DNA of 64,000 nt from Muribaculaceae bacterium (GTDB lineage: Bacteria > Bacteroidota > Bacteroidia > Bacteroidales > Muribaculaceae): the NCBI GenBank assembly GCA_017427945.1, contig JAFRRT010000038.1, positions 17,785 to 81,784 on the forward strand, in the 5' to 3' direction. Below the pieces are notes generated by a model. It had not been told where the DNA came from. It ran no database searches and worked only from the letters and a program-made list of their open reading frames with translations. This document shows positions 8,455 through 17,276 of this stretch, piece after piece. The first letter of the stretch is position 1, and the number at the start of each line of letters is the position of its first letter. The position numbers were made by a program, and so were the translations under genes.

Positions 8455-9012
8455 ATGACAAGAAGAACAATCATCGGTTTTATTTTCATCGTGGCAGCCT
8501 TGTTGAAATTGGCTGACATGTGGGGAATACTTCATTTGAATCTTGAGCGTCCCTGGACCGAGTATTTTGGTCCTCTCCTCCTGCTCTATGTAGGTATCGA
8601 ACTCGTAATATACGGCTTCAATCACAACCCGTCACAGTGGCTCAAGCGTCCCGTTCCGGTGGGCGAGCAGGGCAAACGCATTTGTTGCACTGCACGCTTC
8701 GGTGCCGATGCTTATACTTATCGTGGCGAACCTTTCCACGGTGCCCGTCTCGATGCTTTCTTCGGTGGCATACGTCTGGACTTGCGCGAGGCTGTCATCT
8801 GTGAGGACGAGGAGATAGATGTCCGTACGTTTGTTGGAGGTGTTGAATTGTATGTCCCCGACAATGTCAACGTCATCGTCAAGAGCCACAGTTTTATAGG
8901 CGGCGTTGGCAACGAGACATCGAACAGCCCCGACAAGAATGCTCGCAAACTCTACATCACAGCGAGCAACTTTTTTGGCGGCGTAAGCGTCAAACAGGCA
9001 GATAAGCTTTAG
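8455..9012 (+). CDS. LiaF-like / cell-wall-active antibiotic response protein
   Basis: The 185-residue protein has two N-terminal membrane helices (TIIGFIFIVAALLKLADM and YFGPLLLLYVGIELVIYG). A soluble domain of about 110 residues follows, made of short beta repeats (HGARLDAFFGGIRLDLREA, VRTFVGGVELYVPDNVNV). This fits the LiaF C-terminal domain family, whose members sense or report envelope stress. It probably works with the divergently encoded LytTR regulator, which is an inference from position. The barrel protein gene starts 43 bases downstream on the same strand. Confidence 0.75.
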   Translation: MTRRTIIGFIFIVAALLKLADMWGILHLNLERPWTEYFGPLLLLYVGIELVIYGFNHNPSQWLKRPVPVGEQGKRICCTARFGADAYTYRGEPFHGARLDAFFGGIRLDLREAVICEDEEIDVRTFVGGVELYVPDNVNVIVKSHSFIGGVGNETSNSPDKNARKLYITASNFFGGVSVKQADKL

Positions 9013-9055
9013 GTTTATAGTTGGCAATCAAGAATGATTTTAAAAGTATAATGAT

Positions 9056-11416
9056 ATGAAAAAGATGAATTACAGGTGGACAGCCTTGATGGCTGCAGTA
9101 TTGATGGCCGTGACGGCTTTTGCTAAAGCACCGGATTTGACCGGTACAGTACTTGACGAGAATGGCGAGCCTATGCCCTTTGTGAACGTGGTGCTGCTCT
9201 CGCTGCCCGACTCATCGTTTGTGCAGGGCGCAATGACCGATGAGCAGGGACACTTCCAGATTGTTACCCTCAAGAATGACGGCCTGTTGAAGGTGTCGAG
9301 CATCGGCTATGAGACGCAATATCTCAATCCCATCGATGGGTTGATTGTCAAGATGAATGAGGCGTCAATGATGCTCGGCGAGGTGGTTATTAAGAGCCAG
9401 TTGCCCAAGACCCGCGTCAAGGGCGAGGCCATGCGCACCACTGTCGAGGGTACCATCCTCGAAAAGGCAGGCACGGTTGCCGACGCATTGTCCAAGGTGC
9501 CATCGCTCGAGGCAGAGCGTGACGGCGCCGTGAAGGTGCTGGGACGCGGTGAAGCCGAGGTATATATCAATGGCCGCAAGGTGCAGGACGTCAGTGAGTT
9601 GTCCCGTCTGCGTTCCGACCAAATCCAGCATATCGACGTTATCCAGAACCCTGGTGCCCGTTATGCCGCCTCGACCAAGGCTGTGGTGCGCATCCAGTTG
9701 AAGAAGGCCCAGGGTGACGGCTTCAGTTTCCAGGATAACCTGACGGGCATTTACCAGTTTGGGCATACCATCACCAATAATCTTGACGTGAACTACCGCA
9801 CGGGCGGCCTTGATATTACCGCATCGTTTTGGTGTGGCCGCTATGGCCACACTAAGATGTTGCAGGAGAACCATCTGTCCTACTATGTCGGCCCTGACCA
9901 TATCACGAGCCTGATTACACAGGATGGTAGGAGCATCTGGAAGGGATGGTCACCCCAATTACAGGTGAACTACATGGTGAACGAGAACCATAGTTTCGGT
10001 GCCTTCTACAAGTATGACCGCCACCCCAGCACCGATTTTGCGGACCAGTTCATCACCGACGGCTATGAGAACGGCATTCTTACCGAGCACTCGGTGAGTG
10101 ACGTCATCCAGAACGACCGTTTCCACAAGCACATCTTCAATGCCTATTATAATGGTAAGGTGGGTTCCTTGGGTATTGACCTGAATGTGGACGGACTGTT
10201 TGACAACACCGAGACTCCTGGAAGTACAAAGGAGGTGACCACTATCGAGGACATTACCATCAACCGCTCCATCGAGAGCAATACCAGCAGCCGCAACAAC
10301 TTCTGGGCCTCGAAACTTATCCTGAGTTACCCGGTATGGCAGGGCAACCTGTCGGTGGGCGGTGAATACTCCCACAACCACCGCACCGACGCCTATACGT
10401 TCTCGTCAACGGAAAGTGTTGCGGTCAAGGCCACCGACACCGAGATTAACGAGTCCTCAACTTCAGCATTCGTGGAGTTCGGCCGTCGCTTCGGCTTAGT
10501 CTTCGCACAGGTAGGTCTGCGTTACGAGCACCTGACCAACGACTACTTCAACTTCGGTGAGCGCGAGGACGATATGTGCCGCGACTACGGCGACTGGTTC
10601 CCCACCGCTGTCATCACGGCCCCCGTTGGCAAAGTGCAGCTGTCGCTCTCGTACCGTCGTGACATCCAGCGTCCCGCCTACAGCTACCTGACGAGTTCAA
10701 CGGTATATATCAACCGATTTACCTATCAGAGCGGCAACCCTTACCTGAAGCCCACCTACACCCATAGCCTGGTGATGAATGCTGCCTACAAGTGGATGAA
10801 CCTGATGGTGAACTATGCACGCATCAAGGACTCCGAGACGATGTCCACCGAGCCCTTCCCTGGCAGTGAAGATCCGATGGTCAGCCTGGTGCGTCCCATC
10901 AACAGCAAGGAAGACTATAACCAGTTGAATATCGTGACTTCGTTGAGCCCTGCGTTCGGTTGCTGGCATCCCACGTGGCGAGCCTATGGCACCTTCCAGA
11001 ACTACAAAACGCCCTGTGCCGACGGTTCTACGCTTACACTCAACCGCCCGATGTTCCTGCTGTCATGGCTGAATGACATCGAGTTGCCAAAGGACTTCCG
11101 CTTGAGCCTTAACGTTGAGTGGGTGTCTAAAGGTGACTATAACAACTTCCGCCTCACAAAGACGCGGTTCTATTCCGGCATTGGTGTACAGAAGGATCTC
11201 AACCTGCGGAGTCTCGGTTCCTTGACCGTGGACCTGCGTTGTATGGATGTCTTCAACACCAACAAGACTAGTGCCACCATCTTCGGCCTGCGCGAACTGA
11301 CCACCAGCAATCCTGCTCGCCGCACCTTCGTCCTTGACCTCACCTGGAGGTTCAACAAGGCCAGTAGCAAGTACCGCGGCACCGGCGCCGGCGAGAAGCA
11401 GAAAGCGAGAATGTAA
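9056..11416 (+). CDS. TonB-dependent-receptor-like outer membrane beta-barrel protein with CarboxypepD_reg domain
   Basis: The protein has 786 residues. A signal peptide (cut near TAFAKAP) is followed by a carboxypeptidase-regulatory-like beta-sandwich at about 25-105 (LTGTVLDENGEPMPFVNVVL), a plug-like region (about 110-225: VYINGRKVQDVSELSRLR, IDVIQNPGARY) and a long C-terminal barrel rich in alternating aromatic strands. This is the usual layout of the outer membrane beta-barrel family related to TonB receptors in Bacteroidota. The ligand cannot be read from sequence. A paralogue lacking the N-terminal beta-sandwich lies at 13.1 kb; both end in a similar basic tail (SSKYRGTGAGEKQ here, RSKYKGTGAGKD there). 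Confidence 0.85.
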   Translation: MKKMNYRWTALMAAVLMAVTAFAKAPDLTGTVLDENGEPMPFVNVVLLSLPDSSFVQGAMTDEQGHFQIVTLKNDGLLKVSSIGYETQYLNPIDGLIVKMNEASMMLGEVVIKSQLPKTRVKGEAMRTTVEGTILEKAGTVADALSKVPSLEAERDGAVKVLGRGEAEVYINGRKVQDVSELSRLRSDQIQHIDVIQNPGARYAASTKAVVRIQLKKAQGDGFSFQDNLTGIYQFGHTITNNLDVNYRTGGLDITASFWCGRYGHTKMLQENHLSYYVGPDHITSLITQDGRSIWKGWSPQLQVNYMVNENHSFGAFYKYDRHPSTDFADQFITDGYENGILTEHSVSDVIQNDRFHKHIFNAYYNGKVGSLGIDLNVDGLFDNTETPGSTKEVTTIEDITINRSIESNTSSRNNFWASKLILSYPVWQGNLSVGGEYSHNHRTDAYTFSSTESVAVKATDTEINESSTSAFVEFGRRFGLVFAQVGLRYEHLTNDYFNFGEREDDMCRDYGDWFPTAVITAPVGKVQLSLSYRRDIQRPAYSYLTSSTVYINRFTYQSGNPYLKPTYTHSLVMNAAYKWMNLMVNYARIKDSETMSTEPFPGSEDPMVSLVRPINSKEDYNQLNIVTSLSPAFGCWHPTWRAYGTFQNYKTPCADGSTLTLNRPMFLLSWLNDIELPKDFRLSLNVEWVSKGDYNNFRLTKTRFYSGIGVQKDLNLRSLGSLTVDLRCMDVFNTNKTSATIFGLRELTTSNPARRTFVLDLTWRFNKASSKYRGTGAGEKQKARM

Positions 11417-11462
11417 TTAGATAAAGGTTTCAAGCATTTAAAACGTTGGAATCAAAGAAACG

Positions 11463-12086
11463 ATGAAAACTGAGATTAGTCCAAAGGACAGTAATCGCGA
11501 GGAAGCTTTCAATCTCTGGATGTCCTCACCTATGCCCATGGTGACTCTTGTAAAAACGATGGACGTGACAAGGCTTGTGAGGTATAGCAAAAAGCACGAC
11601 TTGAGCTTCAATATGTTGCTCTGCTGGTGTATCGGTAAAGCAGCAACCACGATAGAGGAGTTCTATGTGTTGCCCGATCATGGCAAGCTATATAGATATG
11701 ACCGCTTGGCTATCAATGTGATTGTTAGCAACAATGAAGGCGGTATCAACTCTTGCGATATTCCATACACTGACGATTTGGACCATTTCAACAGCGATTA
11801 CATGCGCTTGACGCAATCGGCGAGCCAAAACTGTGAGAGCAGTTTCCTGGAGGATGCGATGGTGATAGGTACTTCGGCGATGACAGTCACAGAACTTGAC
11901 TGCATCGTCAACCAGTACACCGATCAGTTCTGCAACCCGATGGTCATGTGGGGAAAGTATCGCAAAGGGTGGTTCAAAACCACTCTGCCCATCAGTTTCC
12001 AGTTTCATCACGTGCAGATGGACGGTGGACACGCAGCAAGGTTCCTGGAACAGTTACAAGCCATCATCAAAACCGAATTGCGATGA
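11463..12086 (+). CDS. CatA-like O-acetyltransferase
   Basis: This 207-residue protein matches the chloramphenicol acetyltransferase fold in length and motifs. FHHVQMDGGHAARFL near the C-terminus holds the catalytic HHxxxDG motif, and LNMLLCW-like and IVNQYTDQF segments follow the family pattern. Members use acetyl-CoA to acetylate a hydroxyl group. Some inactivate chloramphenicol, but CatA-like proteins of Bacteroidota chromosomes are of unproven substrate, so resistance should not be assumed. It lies 46 bases after the barrel gene and before a GNAT gene. Confidence 0.75.
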   Translation: MKTEISPKDSNREEAFNLWMSSPMPMVTLVKTMDVTRLVRYSKKHDLSFNMLLCWCIGKAATTIEEFYVLPDHGKLYRYDRLAINVIVSNNEGGINSCDIPYTDDLDHFNSDYMRLTQSASQNCESSFLEDAMVIGTSAMTVTELDCIVNQYTDQFCNPMVMWGKYRKGWFKTTLPISFQFHHVQMDGGHAARFLEQLQAIIKTELR

Positions 12087-12199
12087 AAATAAAACGATAG
12101 GTGAGAATATAGACCATCTCTTAACATACCTGCTCTTGCTTATATCAAATTATTTGCCGTATTTTGCAACACTATTCCAGTTGTAGAACATCAAGCATC

Positions 12200-13081
12200 A
12201 TGAATATCAGATTAGAACAACCCAGTGATTACCGTGAGGTGGAGAACCTCACGCGAGAGGCCTTTTGGAACGTCTATCGTCCCGGCTGTACCGAGCATTT
12301 TGTGCTTAACCAGTTCCGTATTAATCCTGACTTCATCCCCGAACTCGATCTGGTGTTGGAAGAGGACGGCAGAATCATCGGTCATGTGATGTTCTCCAAG
12401 GCGGAACTGCACCTTGACGATGGCACGATACGCCCGTCGTGGACCTTTGGGCCCATCAGCATCCATCCTGATTACAAGCACAAGGGCTACGGCTTGAAAC
12501 TGCTGAATCATGCGCTCGAGAAAGCCCGCGAAATGGGCATAGGCTTCCTGTGCATGGAGGGCAACATCGACTTTTACCGTAATGCCGGTTTTGACCTTGC
12601 CAGCAAACTGGGTATCCATTATCATGCCGAGCCGCGAGAGGCCGAGGTTCCTTATTTCCTCGCCCAGGAACTTATTCCCGGCTGGCTCGGTGGCATCGAA
12701 GCGACCTACTGCCCTCCACGTGGCTACTTTGTGGCCGATGAGCGTCCTGAGGACTTCGCGGCCTACGAGGCTACCTTCCCCGCCAAGGAAAAGACGCTGC
12801 AGCCAGGCCAACTGCCCCAGTTCTGTCAAAGCTGCGGTATGCCGCTGACGCGTAACGAGGACTGCGGCACCGATGCCGACGGCAGCATCAACTTCGACTA
12901 CTGCCAGTACTGCTACAAGGACTGCCAGTTCCTGCAGGACTGCACGATGGAAGAAATGATTGAGCATTGCGCGCAGTTCCTCGACGAGGTCAACAAGAAT
13001 ATGCCCAAACCCATGACAAGGGATGAATACATCCAAATGATGCAGGGCTTCTTCCCCATGCTCAAGAGGTGGAGAAAATGA
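12200..13081 (+). CDS. GNAT N-acetyltransferase fused to a C-terminal zinc-ribbon domain
   Basis: The start is ATG 12200 (MNIRLEQPSDYREV); the frame extends 12 codons further but is not conserved-looking. Residues about 1-150 form a GNAT domain with the acetyl-CoA loop HPDYKHKGYGLKLL. Residues about 205-290 carry a zinc ribbon, with Cys pairs in FCQSCGMPL and YCQYCYKDCQF separated by GTDADGS, plus the ending TMEEMIEHC. Such ribbons also occur as stand-alone proteins in Bacteroidota. Substrate is unknown. Its stop codon overlaps the start of the next gene (ATGA), implying translational coupling. Confidence 0.8.
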   Translation: MNIRLEQPSDYREVENLTREAFWNVYRPGCTEHFVLNQFRINPDFIPELDLVLEEDGRIIGHVMFSKAELHLDDGTIRPSWTFGPISIHPDYKHKGYGLKLLNHALEKAREMGIGFLCMEGNIDFYRNAGFDLASKLGIHYHAEPREAEVPYFLAQELIPGWLGGIEATYCPPRGYFVADERPEDFAAYEATFPAKEKTLQPGQLPQFCQSCGMPLTRNEDCGTDADGSINFDYCQYCYKDCQFLQDCTMEEMIEHCAQFLDEVNKNMPKPMTRDEYIQMMQGFFPMLKRWRK

Positions 13082-15216
13082 AACGTCGTTTGTTCATCGG
13101 TATAGTGGCTTGTGTGGCCTGCTTAACGGCATGGGCACAGGACGTTGACACGCTCCAGACCACCGATATGATGGTCGAGTTAAGGGAACTCGTCGTCAAG
13201 GGCGGCCTTCCCAATACCCGACTCAAGGGGAACGCCATGATAACCCGCATCGAGGGCACGCCGCTGGAACAATCTGGATCGCTCGGTGAGATGTTGCTCA
13301 AGGTACCCGGAATGACGGGAACTGAGGATGCCCCTGAGGTGCTGGGCAAGGGCATTCCTCTCATTTACATCAACGGACGCCTGCTACGCGATGACAGCGA
13401 ACTGAAACGCCTGCGCAGCGAGGACATCCGCGATGTGGAGGTTATCAACAATCCAGGCGCACAGTACGACGCGACTGTCAAGGCGGTGGTGCGCATCCGC
13501 ACCAAGCGGCAGCAGGGCGACGGTCTCAGCCTCGACCTCACTGCGACCACCGAGCAGGATCTGCGTTACGACTTTAACCGCCCTTCGGGCAAACTCGGCA
13601 TGAACTACCGTACGGGAGGGGTAGATGTCTTTGGTTCCATCTATTATTTCCATCAGGATTACCGTCAGTACAGTTGGCTGGAAGAGACGACTAACACGAC
13701 CAAACTGTTCCATCAGGTCGGCCCTTACACCATGACATGGAAGAATGACTATCTGACCTATACCGCTGGTACTAACTGGCAAATCAGTGACAACCAGTCG
13801 GTGGGACTTCGTGCTGATTTGACGCAGTACCTCGGCGGTACCAACATGGTCATCTATGACGAGGATGTGTTTGAAAACGATGTGAGAATTGACCACCTCT
13901 ACTCCGAGCAGACGAGCAAGGAGACCAAGCCGTTGGGCATCCTCACCAATGCCTATTACAATGGAACAGTAGGTAAGCTGGGCATTGACTTCAACTTCGA
14001 TTTTCTGTCAACCGAGATCAATACAACCCGCGAGAACGTGGAGCAGAGTTTGGTGCAGGACGACTTCGTGCGTAGCGGGTCGGGTGCCGAGAGCCGCCTC
14101 TATGCCACCAAACTGGTACTCGCTTATCCCATTTGGAAGGGCACGCTGGAGGCTGGCACCGAGATGACCTTTGCCCGCCGCCACAATACTTACTGGATTG
14201 ACAAGCAGTCCATTGCCGATACTGATGCCGACATTACCGAGGACAATATTGCCCTCTTTGCCGAGTATGGCTGTAACTTTGACCGATGGGGCAGGGCAAG
14301 CATCGGGTTGCGCTACGAGCATACGCTCTACGATTATGACGACGCTAAGAATAGCGACTATCTGCACCGCAGCATGGACGAGTTTTTCCCGACAGCGGCC
14401 TATTCGGTCCGCTTGGGTAGTGTGCAGACGGCGCTGTCCTACAGCCTCAAGACCAACCGCCCCAGCTTCTTCGCGATGAACGATGCCGTTACCTACATCA
14501 GCCGCTATTCGATGCAGGCAGGCAACTCGCAGTTGCTCAACGAGCGCTTGCACGACCTCACACTGTCTGCTTCATGGCAGTGGCTGACGCTGACGGCCTC
14601 TTACGGGCGTTGCAAACACGTCATTACGCAATGGTCGTTTGTAAGTGACGATGATGCGGCGCTTATCAAGCACATCAACCTCGACAGGCCAGTCAATACA
14701 CTGGGTGCTTATATCGCCTTTACACCGCGTGTCGGCATCTGGTCACTCAATGCAACGGCAGGTGTAGAGAAGCAGGACCTTTATCTCGACCTTGAGGATC
14801 CTCATGTGCAGGGTGGCGTGCGTCGTGCTTACTTCGACAAACCCGTCTATACGCTCAATGCCTTTAATACTTTCAGCCTGAAACATGACTGGAAGTTCGA
14901 TATTAACCTGATGTTCCGTTCACATGGACATCAGCTGAACTTCTATGATGACTACGACAACGTGCGTCTTAATCTTGTGGCACAAAAGAGCTTCCTGAAA
15001 GATAAGGCCCTCACCCTGCGTGTCGCGCTGCTCGACGCCTTGCAGCGCAACCACATGAACGAGTATGGCGATATGGGTTACTACAAGATTCAGCAGAACA
15101 ACCGCTACTCAACCCACAAACTGCAGTTCACTGTCATCTATCGTCTGAACGCCACCCGCAGCAAGTACAAGGGCACAGGAGCAGGCAAAGACGCTCAGCA
15201 GCGCATGAAGAATTAG
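13078..15216 (+). CDS. Outer membrane beta-barrel protein, paralogue of the 9.1-kb gene without the N-terminal beta-sandwich
   Basis: ATG 13078 overlaps the stop of the GNAT gene and gives a good signal peptide (MKRRLFIGIVACVACLTAWA). The 712-residue protein begins directly with the plug-like part (LRELVVKGGLPNTRLKGNAM, LIYINGRLLRDDSELKRLR, VEVINNPGAQY), followed by a barrel. It shares the same order of motifs as the 786-residue paralogue but lacks the roughly 80-residue carboxypeptidase-regulatory domain. It is probably an outer-membrane channel or receptor. Coupling to an acetyltransferase suggests a shared condition of expression rather than a shared reaction. Confidence 0.8.
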   Translation: MKRRLFIGIVACVACLTAWAQDVDTLQTTDMMVELRELVVKGGLPNTRLKGNAMITRIEGTPLEQSGSLGEMLLKVPGMTGTEDAPEVLGKGIPLIYINGRLLRDDSELKRLRSEDIRDVEVINNPGAQYDATVKAVVRIRTKRQQGDGLSLDLTATTEQDLRYDFNRPSGKLGMNYRTGGVDVFGSIYYFHQDYRQYSWLEETTNTTKLFHQVGPYTMTWKNDYLTYTAGTNWQISDNQSVGLRADLTQYLGGTNMVIYDEDVFENDVRIDHLYSEQTSKETKPLGILTNAYYNGTVGKLGIDFNFDFLSTEINTTRENVEQSLVQDDFVRSGSGAESRLYATKLVLAYPIWKGTLEAGTEMTFARRHNTYWIDKQSIADTDADITEDNIALFAEYGCNFDRWGRASIGLRYEHTLYDYDDAKNSDYLHRSMDEFFPTAAYSVRLGSVQTALSYSLKTNRPSFFAMNDAVTYISRYSMQAGNSQLLNERLHDLTLSASWQWLTLTASYGRCKHVITQWSFVSDDDAALIKHINLDRPVNTLGAYIAFTPRVGIWSLNATAGVEKQDLYLDLEDPHVQGGVRRAYFDKPVYTLNAFNTFSLKHDWKFDINLMFRSHGHQLNFYDDYDNVRLNLVAQKSFLKDKALTLRVALLDALQRNHMNEYGDMGYYKIQQNNRYSTHKLQFTVIYRLNATRSKYKGTGAGKDAQQRMKN

Positions 15217-15253
15217 ACAACTGTTAAACTTGTGTTAAATCCATTGTTGGCTC

Positions 15254-15286
15254 TTGACTCGTCCCTTAGGGCATACAATACTTTTG
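15254..15286 (+). promoter_or_regulatory. Probable promoter of the MerR-family gene
   Basis: TACTTTTG -7 box at 15279-15286, with TTG at 15254-15256, 22 bases upstream. The wide spacing is reminiscent of MerR-regulated promoters, so autoregulation is conceivable. Confidence 0.5.
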
Positions 15287-15311
15287 CAGTCGCTTAGCAA
15301 AACGTCGTACG

Positions 15312-16139
15312 ATGATGAGTAAGAAAACAAAATTAAAAATCGGAGAGTTCTCACGGTTGATGCAGGTTACCGTAAAGACTTTGCGTCATTATGAGAAAAA
15401 GGGACTGCTGCTGCCTGATGAGGTGGATGAGTGGACAGGATACCGCTACTACAGCATAGACCAGATGCAACGTCTGAACACCATCCGCGATCTGCAACGG
15501 CTCGGATTCACGCTTGACGAGATCAAGGAACTGTACAAAGACGATTCGCACACCCCCAGCATCTGCCAGCTTGACGCGAAAATCAAGGACACGGAAGCGC
15601 AGTTGCAACAACTCATAGCCCGTCGTGAACGACTGCTCGACTGGAGAAACTCTCGCAAAGAAATGAAGACAATGGAAAAATTCAGCATTCAGTTTTTGCC
15701 AGAAATAATTGTGGCAAGTCATCGTGAAGTCATCCCCAATTACGCCGCCCTGGGGCCCTTGTGTGTGGAGAAAATCGGCCCTGAGATGCAGCGCCTCGGC
15801 TGCAAGTGCCCGCCTCCGGGTTACTGCTTCACCATCGAGCACAACAAGGAGTACAAACCGACTGACATTGATATCGAGTATTGTGAACAGGTCGAGGAAA
15901 TGGGCACTGGCAGTGACATCATCCAATTCAAACGTCTGCCGGCAATACCCAAGGCACTGTGCATGAAGCATTATGGTCCTTATGAGCGTTTCTATGAGTC
16001 ATATACCGAGGCCTTCCGCTATATGGAAGAGCTGGGCTACAAGATTGCCAGTCATCCTCGTACCTGCTACGTTGATGGAGCTTGGAACCAGGAAGACCCC
16101 GAGAAATGGCTGTCCATCATCCAAATCCCAATAGAATGA
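15312..16139 (+). CDS. MerR-family transcriptional regulator with GyrI-like effector domain
   Basis: The 275-residue protein has an N-terminal MerR helix-turn-helix (FSRLMQVTVKTLRHYEKKGL, then TGYRYYSIDQMQRL). A coiled-coil dimerisation helix follows (about 80-115), then a C-terminal GyrI-like ligand-binding domain (about 125-275; HREVIPNY, LCMKHYGPYERFYESY). This is the BmrR/BltR type, in which the C-terminal domain binds drugs or other cationic molecules and activates nearby genes. Two ATG codons in tandem at 15312 and 15315 could both serve as start. Acetyltransferase genes on both sides are plausible targets. Confidence 0.85.
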   Translation: MMSKKTKLKIGEFSRLMQVTVKTLRHYEKKGLLLPDEVDEWTGYRYYSIDQMQRLNTIRDLQRLGFTLDEIKELYKDDSHTPSICQLDAKIKDTEAQLQQLIARRERLLDWRNSRKEMKTMEKFSIQFLPEIIVASHREVIPNYAALGPLCVEKIGPEMQRLGCKCPPPGYCFTIEHNKEYKPTDIDIEYCEQVEEMGTGSDIIQFKRLPAIPKALCMKHYGPYERFYESYTEAFRYMEELGYKIASHPRTCYVDGAWNQEDPEKWLSIIQIPIE

Positions 16140-16141
16140 TC

Positions 16142-16188
16142 ATTCTTTATTGTCTGCCCCAAGAGCAGAGGGGCAGACAATAAAGAAT
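16142..16188. terminator. Perfect 19-bp inverted repeat, likely bidirectional terminator
   Basis: ATTCTTTATTGTCTGCCCC at 16142-16160 and its exact complement at 16170-16188 enclose a 9-base loop. The AT-rich outer ends provide T-rich tails on both strands. It starts 2 bases after the MerR gene's stop codon. Confidence 0.85.
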
Positions 16189-16206
16189 CCAAACAAGAAC
16201 CGACAG

Positions 16207-16659
16207 ATGTGTGACTACAGGTATATAACTCTAAGAGAGAGGCCCGATTTAATGGATGCTGCTGCAACTTGGTTCCACGAGAAATGGGGCGTGCCTCTTG
16301 AGGCCTATCTTCAATGTATGGGGGCATACCTGCATCAGGAAACCGAATACGGATGATACCTGTGCCTTGATGACGATAGAATTGTCGGTGGCTTGGGGGT
16401 GATTGAGAATGACTTCCATGACCGGAAAGACTTGTCGCCCAATTTGTGCGCGGTTTATACTGAGGAAGAATACCGCTGCCAGGGAATCGCAGGCCAACTG
16501 TTGAATATGGCCGTTGCAGATTTGAGGTCTAAAGGAATCACCCCTGTTTATTTGCTCACTAACCACACGGGTTTCTATGAGCGTTACGGTTGGGTATTCC
16601 TGTGCATGGCTCAAGGCGACGGCGAGCCATATATGTCAAGAATGTACATTCATCGATAA
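16207..16659 (+). pseudogene. GNAT acetyltransferase gene interrupted by an in-frame TGA
   Basis: From ATG 16207 the frame reads MCDYRYITLRERPDL and stops at TGA 16354-16356. The same frame then continues without a shift (YLCLDDDRIVGGLGVIEND) to 16659. The second part holds the acetyl-CoA loop (EEEYRCQGIAGQLLNMA) and the family's C-terminal YERYGW. Joined, the product would be 150 residues, normal for the family. The TGA falls where homologues appear to have Trp (EYG-W-YLCL), so one G-to-A change would explain it. Other genes here use TGG for Trp and TGA as stop, so recoding is unlikely. A sequencing error remains possible. Confidence 0.8.
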
Positions 16660-16662
16660 ATT

Positions 16663-17196
16663 ATGCTTATGATGGAAACCGAAAGGATATTGTTGCGCCC
16701 GTGGCGCGAGAGTGATGCCGAGTCGCTTTACAAGTATGCCAGTGACCCTGACGTAGGGTTGCGTGCCGGCTGGCCACCTCACAAAAGTGTGGAGGAAAGT
16801 CTGGAGATTATCCGCACGGTGTTTGGTAATGCCACAACGTGGGCTGTTGAACTTAAAGAAACCGGTGAGGCCATCGGAGCGATAGGCTACGGTCCCTCAT
16901 GCGACTGCAAACTGCCTGCACGTGAGAATGAGCCCATTGCGGGCTACTGGATTGCCAAACCCTATTGGAATCAAGGCATCTGCACCGAAGCGCTCAGGCT
17001 GATGATTGAGCAAATCCGCGAGAAGACAGACATTCCATCGCTTATTAGCGGCCATTTCATCGACAATCCTGCTTCGGGTCATGTAATGGAGAAATGCGGT
17101 TTCGTGCCTACTGGCGAAACCTGTATCGATGAGAGCCAGTACCAGGGCGAAAATCGCCCGATTCGAGTCCTTCGCCTGGAGTTGTTGAGGGATTAG
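16663..17196 (+). CDS. GNAT-family N-acetyltransferase (RimJ/RimL-like)
   Basis: The 177-residue protein starts TERILLRPWRESDAESLYK, the standard opening of RimL-like acetyltransferases. It has the acetyl-CoA-binding region YWIAKPYWNQGICTEALRLM and the closing NPASGHVMEKCGF. It transfers an acetyl group to a primary amine of an unknown protein or small molecule. The gene starts 3 bases after the broken GNAT gene. Three ATGs lie close together (16663, 16669, 16672); the last would give METERILL. A hairpin terminator follows. Confidence 0.85.
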   Translation: MLMMETERILLRPWRESDAESLYKYASDPDVGLRAGWPPHKSVEESLEIIRTVFGNATTWAVELKETGEAIGAIGYGPSCDCKLPARENEPIAGYWIAKPYWNQGICTEALRLMIEQIREKTDIPSLISGHFIDNPASGHVMEKCGFVPTGETCIDESQYQGENRPIRVLRLELLRD

Positions 17197-17224
17197 TTAA
17201 TAACTGATAGAATCGAAACAGCAA

Positions 17225-17253
17225 AGAGGGCACTTCATTGTGAAGTGCCCTCT
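17225..17253. terminator. 13-bp hairpin terminator between convergent genes
   Basis: AGAGGGCACTTCA (17225-17237) pairs perfectly with 17241-17253 around a 3-base loop. It sits between the RimL-like gene and the convergent lipoprotein gene. Confidence 0.75.
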
Positions 17254-17276
17254 CGTGTTCTCATTTGATGGCTGTG

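Noticed and set aside
11463-12086. Chloramphenicol resistance gene
   Set aside because: The catalytic motif fits the CatA-like fold, but chromosomal relatives in Bacteroidota act on unknown substrates. Resistance cannot be claimed from sequence.
16354-16356. TGA read as Trp or selenocysteine
   Set aside because: Other genes use TGA as stop and TGG for Trp. No selenocysteine element or selenoprotein family fits here.
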